Positions 58,951 to 64,000 of a DNA stretch of 64,000 nucleotides are shown here, in pieces. The notes below the pieces were generated by a model that saw only the letters and a program-made list of their open reading frames with translations, had not been told where the DNA came from and searched no databases. Origin of the DNA: Nonlabens dokdonensis DSW-6 (lineage in GTDB: Bacteria > Bacteroidota > Bacteroidia > Flavobacteriales > Flavobacteriaceae); NCBI RefSeq assembly GCF_000332115.1, contig NC_020156.1, forward strand, positions 620,001 to 684,000, read 5' to 3'. Both the position numbers and the translations under genes were made by a program. Positions within the stretch are counted from its first letter, which is position 1; each line of letters opens with the position of its first letter.

Positions 58951-59925
58951 TTATCTTCTTACTCTCATTTCAAATAAAGTATCATAATCTGTACTTCCTA
59001 CACTAGAACCATCTTTATAATATAGTTTTCTAAATATCATACGACTGTTATACGGATCTACCTTGTACCGCTTTGTCCAGTCAGGAAAGTTGACGTCCTT
59101 AGATTCAGATATTTGAACTAAAGATTCATAGTCTTTATAAGTCTCACGCATATATTTTGTGAAATTATCTGGATCTTTATGATAGATTTTCATCAACTCT
59201 GGCACTTTGCTATAGGCTTTTTCTTTACCAAATTCTATTCCTTTAGTCATTAATTCAAACTCGTGGTACACCACTTTTGTGGCATCATCTTTAAAAGAAA
59301 ATAACGGTTGACCATTTGCATAGTAAATGTATTTGATACTAGCGTCTTTTTCTTTATTATTATTATATTCAGTTTGCTCTACCCTTGTCAAAACTCCATT
59401 CTCATAAAAATAATCGGCCATTTTTTCTAAACCGGTTTTATTTTTATTGTGAATACGGCTTATTCTACCATCCTTATCATATTCATAACTTGTGGTGTAA
59501 TTTGTATAAACTCCTGTCGCAGTTTCTTTACTGATTCTTCCTTGCTCGTCATGACTGTAAACCACATCCATATTAAAATTAACAGCACTTGCTTTTTTTA
59601 CTAAGCTGTCTAGTTTACCGTTTTTATAAGTATAGTCATATAAAGTTTCGCTAGCATATTTTCCTATGATGCGCGTGTAATCTTTATCTAACAAACCATT
59701 ATCATTAAATAGCAACACTTTAAGCATTGCTGGCTCATATCCAGTACTGTCTGATTTATAATAAACGGTCTCTGTTTTTGTCACTTCCTTATGGATACCA
59801 TAATCTGAGGCTTTTAAAAAAGGTAAAGCCAGGTGCAAATTGATATCTTTTTCATAGACTGTTTGTTGTGAGTTCGCTTTCGCGAAAGCGAGACATAATA
59901 TTATTATAATAACTTTTTTCATCAT
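58951..59925 (-). CDS. secreted YD-repeat-like protein 1
   Basis: A 324-residue protein whose signal peptide (MMKKVIIIILCLAFAKANSQ) contains the palindrome: its AFAKA gives the AxA signal-peptidase motif. Mature part: repeated short strands such as 'YTYKNGKLDSL', 'YSHDEQGRISKE', 'YEYDKDGRISRI' and 'YFYENGVLTRV', the YD/RHS-type motif that builds long beta sheets. The C terminus 'MIFRKLYYKDGSSVGSTDYD' matches that of the 60005 protein. It is the first gene of the operon ending in the two kinases and carries a CAATTG operator, so it is probably regulated together with its own regulators. Confidence 0.75.
   Translation of the reverse strand: MMKKVIIIILCLAFAKANSQQTVYEKDINLHLALPFLKASDYGIHKEVTKTETVYYKSDSTGYEPAMLKVLLFNDNGLLDKDYTRIIGKYASETLYDYTYKNGKLDSLVKKASAVNFNMDVVYSHDEQGRISKETATGVYTNYTTSYEYDKDGRISRIHNKNKTGLEKMADYFYENGVLTRVEQTEYNNNKEKDASIKYIYYANGQPLFSFKDDATKVVYHEFELMTKGIEFGKEKAYSKVPELMKIYHKDPDNFTKYMRETYKDYESLVQISESKDVNFPDWTKRYKVDPYNSRMIFRKLYYKDGSSVGSTDYDTLFEMRVRR
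59875..59890. repeat. 16-bp palindrome (copy 22), in a signal peptide
   Basis: Perfect copy, read AFAKA at residues 13-17 of YD-like protein 1, at the predicted signal-peptidase site. Confidence 0.95.
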
Positions 59926-59939
59926 TCTATCATTTAAAA

Positions 59940-59947
59940 CAAAATTG
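59940..59947 (-). promoter_or_regulatory. presumed -7 element (CAATTTTG, minus strand)
   Basis: One mismatch to TAnnTTTG; exactly 21 bp from the operator at 59969. Confidence 0.45.
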
Positions 59948-59968
59948 CCTTAAATCTTAATTAAAAGA

Positions 59969-59988
59969 AATAGGGCAATTGCCTTAAT
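59969..59988. promoter_or_regulatory. operator-like palindrome AATAGGGCAATTGCCTTAAT (site 2)
   Basis: 8 of 10 half-site positions match. It lies 44 bp upstream of YD-like protein 1. Confidence 0.72.
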
Positions 59989-60004
59989 CGAAGTAAATTT
60001 TCAA

Positions 60005-60916
60005 TCAATTTTGTCTAGCATTTTCTTTTAAGTACTTATCATTTACCAATATATCGCCACTCACGGTACCATCTTGATAAGTAATCTTACGGAAATAATA
60101 TCTATGTACAGAAGGACTATGCTGCGGTTTATAAATTGCCGAGGTCCAGTCTCCATATTCATTTGACTTAGAATGAGATAATGGCGCCTTGATTTGGGTA
60201 GGTGTAAGTTTTGTTTTTACCAATTTATTGTAAGCAGCAATATCTGTCGCTGCAAGTTCTATCAGATCATCAAACTTTGTTTTAAAACGATCTGTTTTAA
60301 AATATGCCTCAGTCCCGTCATAAGGTATTGTATAAGCATAAATATAATCACTCGAGCTTTTTTTCATGATTATTTGATCCTGATGAAAAACCCAAGTCTT
60401 TTTTGCTTGATAATCGGTTATGGTAGTTACCTCTTTATTGTGTTTGTAAATGTATTCTTTATCCTTCTTGGATTTAAAAAGCACCTTACTGATATCGCTA
60501 CCCTTGCGATATATGGTGTATTTATTAGTACCTATGATGGCATCGTCGTCATTTAATTTAAAATCATCCTTAGTCATACCATACTTAGATCCATAAGACT
60601 GACCTATCAAATTACCATTGCTATAAAAATATTCCTCTGCAGATTGTGAATACTTACTTTGAGTAAGGTATTTGCTCAAAGATCCATCATCATTAAAGAG
60701 GTAACCGTGAAACACACTCGGGATAATCGAGTCTTTGCTAGTTTCATAAACTGCTAGTTCAATTTGTTTAACAGGTTTACTGACTTCAAAGTCTGACCAA
60801 GTCTGTTTTTGCGGCGGCAAACTTAAATTAGGATCATTTAAAATGATTTTTTGAGCTTCAACAATATACGTTGGTAGAACAAGTAGTAGGATTAAAAAGT
60901 ATTTGAGAGTTTTCAT
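60005..60916 (-). CDS. secreted YD-repeat-like protein 2
   Basis: About 303 residues from ATG 60916 (MKTLKYFLILLLVLPTYIVE, signal peptide); an ATG at 60925 would add three residues. Short strand repeats include 'GYLFNDDGSLSKYL', 'EYFYSNGNLIGQSY' and 'TIYRKGSDISKV'. The C-terminal segment 'HRYYFRKITYQDGTVSGDIL' parallels 'MIFRKLYYKDGSSVGST' in protein 1, showing common ancestry. It lies 13 bp after the 60930 gene in the same direction. Function unknown; a beta-rich envelope protein is likely. Confidence 0.7.
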   Translation of the reverse strand: MKTLKYFLILLLVLPTYIVEAQKIILNDPNLSLPPQKQTWSDFEVSKPVKQIELAVYETSKDSIIPSVFHGYLFNDDGSLSKYLTQSKYSQSAEEYFYSNGNLIGQSYGSKYGMTKDDFKLNDDDAIIGTNKYTIYRKGSDISKVLFKSKKDKEYIYKHNKEVTTITDYQAKKTWVFHQDQIIMKKSSSDYIYAYTIPYDGTEAYFKTDRFKTKFDDLIELAATDIAAYNKLVKTKLTPTQIKAPLSHSKSNEYGDWTSAIYKPQHSPSVHRYYFRKITYQDGTVSGDILVNDKYLKENARQN

Positions 60917-60929
60917 TTTTATCACAGTT

Positions 60930-61613
60930 TTATTTGTAGTAAGTTATTTCTCTACTATTACTAGTTCCATAAGCTACATTATCATAACTGACCCAATTGC
61001 CATGACTATCAAGAACTACGTTTTGCCAATCATCTGCACCTTGAAAGTTTCTGTTTACAAAAACACCATTTTTGTAGCGATTTGTAACCCTAGAGGAACG
61101 ATCGTCACCTACCGTAATAGTTACTTCAAGTGATTCAAGCGTACCGTAATATTCAAAAGTTCTAGGATAAGGATCATCACCGTACCATTCTGTTCTTTTA
61201 ATCAGTCGATTTTGATCGTCATAGGTGTACGTGATATGTGTTCCTGTATTTGTTTTTTCTTTGATCAATTGACCGGCGTTATTATAAGTATAGTTCCCTA
61301 TTTCTTTTTTCCCTTTTATCGAGTAACTAACGATTCTATCCTTTTCAATTTTATAGATAAAAATAGAACCGTACTTCTCCACCGTAATTGATGATTTAGT
61401 ATACGTAAACTTTTTAGGCTCATCACCTGTTTCCCTCAATAATCTACCTTGATCATCAAACTCTAGATGGCCTGCTTTCTTAACAGGTCCATTTAATCCT
61501 AAATCTGCTATGGTATAGTTTAATGCTTTAGGGTTTACTGGTGCTTGTGATTTACTTTGCGCATGAACGAAAAAAGTGCCACATAAAAATGATAAGAGGA
61601 TCCATATTTTCAT
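60930..61613 (-). CDS. secreted YD-repeat-like protein 3
   Basis: A 227-residue protein with a signal peptide (MKIWILLSFLCGTFFVHAQS). Clear YD-type motifs: 'LEFDDQGRLLRETGDEPKKF', 'YTYNNAGQLIKEK' and 'YTYDDQNRLIKRTEWYGDD'. The C-terminal 'VLDSHGNWVSYDNVAYGTSN' is the 'GNW' ending shared with other members and with the partial gene at the window edge (FDEKGNWIKKKV). It is the second gene of a predicted three-gene operon. Confidence 0.75.
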   Translation of the reverse strand: MKIWILLSFLCGTFFVHAQSKSQAPVNPKALNYTIADLGLNGPVKKAGHLEFDDQGRLLRETGDEPKKFTYTKSSITVEKYGSIFIYKIEKDRIVSYSIKGKKEIGNYTYNNAGQLIKEKTNTGTHITYTYDDQNRLIKRTEWYGDDPYPRTFEYYGTLESLEVTITVGDDRSSRVTNRYKNGVFVNRNFQGADDWQNVVLDSHGNWVSYDNVAYGTSNSREITYYK

Positions 61614-61625
61614 AACTGATATATT

Positions 61626-62516
61626 TTATAACTTGATTGCTTTAAGTGCCTTTTTGATTTCAGCATCTGAAATAGAAACATTTTTATCGCCTTTAATTTC
61701 ACGTACTTTAATGTTTGCTACATTTCCAGAGCCGTAGTCTCGTATTTCTTTAGAAACGCGCAATACCCACGTGTTGTCTTTGTAAGTATAATAGTATCCA
61801 AAACTCTTTCTGTCTCTATTCATATCTTTGTCAAGTGTCCATGATTGAGTCATATTACCATAATCATCAAACTCTTTTTCTATACCGCTGCTCACTGCTC
61901 CTTCTAGGTTATAATTGATTTTTTTGACTTCATTGCCATCTTCTAATTTGATAATTTTCTTGTAACTAGGCTCACCTGAATTAGTATAAGACTGCGCAAT
62001 AATTTCATTGTTTTTGTAGGTTTCTAGCTCTCTAAGAACACCTTCATTATTAAAAACTTCTTTTTTAACAAGTCGGTCACCTTCGTACGTATGGATAATC
62101 TTAGGTATGTAATTAGGTCCATTTTCTACTGTGATAAGGATCGTTTGTGGATTCTCACCTTCATAACTATACTTTGTAAGAGATGTGTTGTTAGTTCTAG
62201 ATGCATAGGCTTTTATCGCACTTAATCTTCCCTGGTCGTCATAAGAATACTCTTGCGAGTTTTTCCTACCATCTGGATAAGTTTGTATATGAGAAAGATA
62301 ATTACCGTCTTCATTAAAAGTGTATGTCGATGTACTTCTAGGCTTGATCTCATCTGTTTTATATTTATAAATCATAGTTTTTTCTACCAACTCTGTAGTT
62401 CCTTGAGGTAGGTTCATTTTTGTGAGGTCACTGTTTGTTTGGCTAACGACTTCATCGCAAGAGGTGAAACTCAAGATAGCTATAAGTAATAGGCTCAGAT
62501 AGGTATTTCTAATCAT
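61626..62516 (-). CDS. YD-repeat-like lipoprotein 4
   Basis: A 296-residue protein with a lipobox (LSFTSC, Cys20). Motifs: 'YTFNEDGNYLSHIQTYPDGR', 'YSYDDQGRLSAIKAY', 'KEFDDYGNMTQSWTLDKD'. It is the first gene of the run 61626-60930-60005 (gaps of 12 and 13 bp) and is preceded by the third CAATTG operator at 62584. Lipid anchoring distinguishes it from the soluble secreted neighbours. Function unknown. Confidence 0.75.
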   Translation of the reverse strand: MIRNTYLSLLLIAILSFTSCDEVVSQTNSDLTKMNLPQGTTELVEKTMIYKYKTDEIKPRSTSTYTFNEDGNYLSHIQTYPDGRKNSQEYSYDDQGRLSAIKAYASRTNNTSLTKYSYEGENPQTILITVENGPNYIPKIIHTYEGDRLVKKEVFNNEGVLRELETYKNNEIIAQSYTNSGEPSYKKIIKLEDGNEVKKINYNLEGAVSSGIEKEFDDYGNMTQSWTLDKDMNRDRKSFGYYYTYKDNTWVLRVSKEIRDYGSGNVANIKVREIKGDKNVSISDAEIKKALKAIKL

Positions 62517-62554
62517 GATATGGGATTTTAAAAGGTATACTTGTTATGTACTAA

Positions 62555-62562
62555 TAAAACTA
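62555..62562 (-). promoter_or_regulatory. presumed -7 element (TAGTTTTA, minus strand)
   Basis: One mismatch to TAnnTTTG (last base); exactly 21 bp from the operator at 62584. Confidence 0.45.
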
Positions 62563-62583
62563 CTTTGTAAATCTAGATTTTGG

Positions 62584-62603
62584 AATAGGGCAATTGCCTT
62601 AAA
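62584..62603. promoter_or_regulatory. operator-like palindrome AATAGGGCAATTGCCTTAAA (site 3)
   Basis: Identical to site 2 over 19 of 20 bases; 67 bp upstream of lipoprotein 4. Confidence 0.72.
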
Positions 62604-62613
62604 TGAATTGTAT

Positions 62614-64000
62614 TTATTGTTTATTATTTGAATGATAGCCAGAGTAAGAACTAACCTTTGCTCTTGCAGTCGTTTTTACATAGTTTCTCTGTTCTTTATC
62701 AAGCATATTTAAAAATGTTAATACATCAACGCTACGAGGCATTAGCATGGTTAATTGGAAAGCAGCAGGCTTATTCACGACATATAATTCTTTGAATAAA
62801 ATAGAATAAGCATCTATACGAGCGCTATCTGAGATTCCACTAGCGATTAGAGACTTCTCCATATCAGCAAGAATTTGTTTCATTTTTATTTTGCCATTAC
62901 TTTCTTGAAAAGCACTTAAAAAGGCACTTGCTCTTTGTGAAATTGCAGTGGTCGTTAATGAAGGTTTGCTAGTATCTTCATCATTTCCTAAGCTTGTAGG
63001 TGGTGTATTTATTTGATTTGATAAATTGGCACTTTTTTTAGTAGGATCTTTTAAGTAAAGCTTTTCACCATTGTAAACATATGCAGGAAAAAATGTACGC
63101 AGAGGATTAGACGCAGAACCTTTTAAAACAAGATACGGCTCATCATCAACGTATATCACACTGTCACCAGCTGCGGTAAATCCCCATTTTGTGATCTTGC
63201 TGTAATCAAACTGTTCACCATTTGAAAAAATCTTATACACTTTTTTTTCATTTTCAATGGAATAGAACGATTGAACGTCTGTGTATTTTACAGAAGTGTA
63301 AAAATGTTTTGGATCGCTTTGATCTACATTTTGAGTTATGTAATGAGTGGTTCTAAGACTATCTGTGATATAGACACTTTTTTCTACATAATAGAGTTTC
63401 ATTTTACTGACTAATTTACCCTTATCAAATGCTCGCACTGAACCTTCATGATATTCCAGAATCGCCTCACTTCCTACTGTAACTTGAGGTGCCACACCTT
63501 GAAGTCCTAAATCTTCTTTAGACTTAAATGCATCTTTTGCATAGTAGTAATTTTTATCTTGTGGAATGTAAAAGAGCCCGCTATTATCTAGCGTTCTGGT
63601 AGCAATTATTTTTTTTGATGCATATCTATTATTAAATCTTGCTTTTGGAAAAATAATCTGTGAACCTTCCATATAATAGACACGTTCCCAATTCAATTGT
63701 TTACTTTTAATAGCCGCATCTATATCACTATAATATATTATAGAACGCGATAACTCATAAGGCATACTATTTGATTTCACCTTCTTTTTAATCCAATTTC
63801 CCTTTTCATCAAATTCATAGGTAGTTACCCTTTTGTCATTTGCGTATATACTTAAAACTTCTAGTCCATCCTTAAAGTGTTTTTTTTCACTGGTAATTTT
63901 GCCTTGGATATTGTAGGTTATGGTAACTATGAGTTCCCCTTTTTCATTTGCATATTCATAATTTAACTTTTCAATAGTGTTGTTCTGTTTTGAATTACTT
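62614..64000 (-). CDS. large YD-repeat-like protein, 5' part outside the window
   Basis: The frame ends at 62614 and stays open to the window edge; the GTG at 63780 is internal, because the codons above it continue the repeat pattern without a stop (YEYANEKGELIVTITYNIQG, then 'FKDGLEVLSIYANDKRVTTY', 'FDEKGNWIKKKV'). At least 460 residues. The middle part alternates Tyr-rich strands; the last about 120 residues are helical (ISQRASAFLSAFQESNGKIK to SGYHSNNKQ). Probably the largest member of the local family. Start and signal peptide are not visible. Confidence 0.65.
   Translation of the reverse strand, partial: SNSKQNNTIEKLNYEYANEKGELIVTITYNIQGKITSEKKHFKDGLEVLSIYANDKRVTTYEFDEKGNWIKKKVKSNSMPYELSRSIIYYSDIDAAIKSKQLNWERVYYMEGSQIIFPKARFNNRYASKKIIATRTLDNSGLFYIPQDKNYYYAKDAFKSKEDLGLQGVAPQVTVGSEAILEYHEGSVRAFDKGKLVSKMKLYYVEKSVYITDSLRTTHYITQNVDQSDPKHFYTSVKYTDVQSFYSIENEKKVYKIFSNGEQFDYSKITKWGFTAAGDSVIYVDDEPYLVLKGSASNPLRTFFPAYVYNGEKLYLKDPTKKSANLSNQINTPPTSLGNDEDTSKPSLTTTAISQRASAFLSAFQESNGKIKMKQILADMEKSLIASGISDSARIDAYSILFKELYVVNKPAAFQLTMLMPRSVDVLTFLNMLDKEQRNYVKTTARAKVSSYSGYHSNNKQ

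Noticed and set aside
443..59890. The 16-bp palindrome as parS (ParB) sites
   Set aside because: The layout TTTC..GAAA resembles parS, but the central and outer bases differ (parS core GTTTCACGTGAAAC), and about 22 copies in 64 kb is far above parS density, so identity with parS is not claimed.
60194..61133. Plus-strand membrane-like frames inside the YD-protein genes
   Set aside because: Hydrophobic composition comes from the complement of Lys/Tyr/Asn-rich coding sequence; the minus-strand frames have signal peptides and repeats.
1..64000. tRNA or rRNA genes
   Set aside because: I examined the intergenic gaps for cloverleaf-like arms and CCA-type ends and saw none; a covariance-model scan was not possible here.

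Overview
The window is a 64 kb chromosomal segment of a member of the Flavobacteriaceae (Bacteroidota). Evidence is the AT-rich base composition, recurrent Bacteroidota-type promoters (TTG, about 19-20 bp, TAnnTTTG) often only 4-7 bp before the start codon, absence of strong Shine-Dalgarno sites, abundant small lipoproteins, and flavobacterial families and gene orders (ftsH-LUD-cdsA-psd, hisGDCBHAF-IE, trpEGDCFBA, TPR histidine kinases). A Nonlabens- or Dokdonia-like marine flavobacterium is my guess from the look of the sequence; it is not proven. No tRNA, rRNA, CRISPR array, phage or transposase-type insertion sequence was seen.

Layout. Positions 1-14400 hold housekeeping genes: an M14-like peptidase end, a lipoprotein, NUDIX hydrolase, pyrE, birA, rsfS, ftsH, cdsA, psd, an acyl-CoA-binding protein and valS. 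Positions 14500-27500 hold an aminotransferase, murB, a glycosyltransferase, lipA, gap, a hybrid TPR histidine kinase, lpxK, a Nif3-like gene, a coiled-coil protein, msrA and an Nramp-like transporter. Positions 27650-36800 hold asnB and the complete trp operon, each behind a transcription attenuator with an Asn-rich or Trp-rich leader peptide. Positions 37250-48470 hold an AAA ATPase behind four 22-bp-phased repeats, then the his operon behind a His leader peptide and attenuator. Positions 48500-53200 hold a secreted protein, an Old Yellow Enzyme, a TetR regulator and an aromatic amino acid hydroxylase. Positions 53150-64000 hold a minus-strand locus with an ATPase-only kinase, two paralogous TPR histidine kinases, a NarL/LuxR response regulator and a row of related secreted YD-repeat-like proteins.

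Four layers of structure go beyond gene content. (1) A 16-bp perfect palindrome, CGCTTTCGCGAAAGCG, occurs about 22 times counting near-perfect copies. There is at most one per gene, mostly inside coding frames where it is read as RFRES, AFAKA or LSRKR, and it is spaced more evenly than chance. (2) The his operon carries repeat elements. A DUF559 (Vsr-like nuclease) gene is fused in frame to hisD between two hairpin ends, the same two ends without the nuclease sit in frame inside hisC and hisA, and smaller hairpin repeats sit in hisF, in hisH and at the stop codons of hisC and hisH. (3) The asn, trp and his leader peptides share one architecture: exactly 7 nt between the promoter -7 element and the leader AUG, implying leaderless or nearly leaderless leader mRNAs. 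(4) A 20-bp palindrome around CAATTG lies exactly 21 bp upstream of the presumed -7 element of three minus-strand genes, two of them in the two-component/YD-protein locus. This predicts a small regulon of the local response regulator.

Functionally the segment covers tryptophan, histidine and asparagine synthesis under amino-acid-specific attenuation, envelope lipid and wall precursor synthesis, and an envelope-sensing two-component locus that probably regulates its own secreted proteins.
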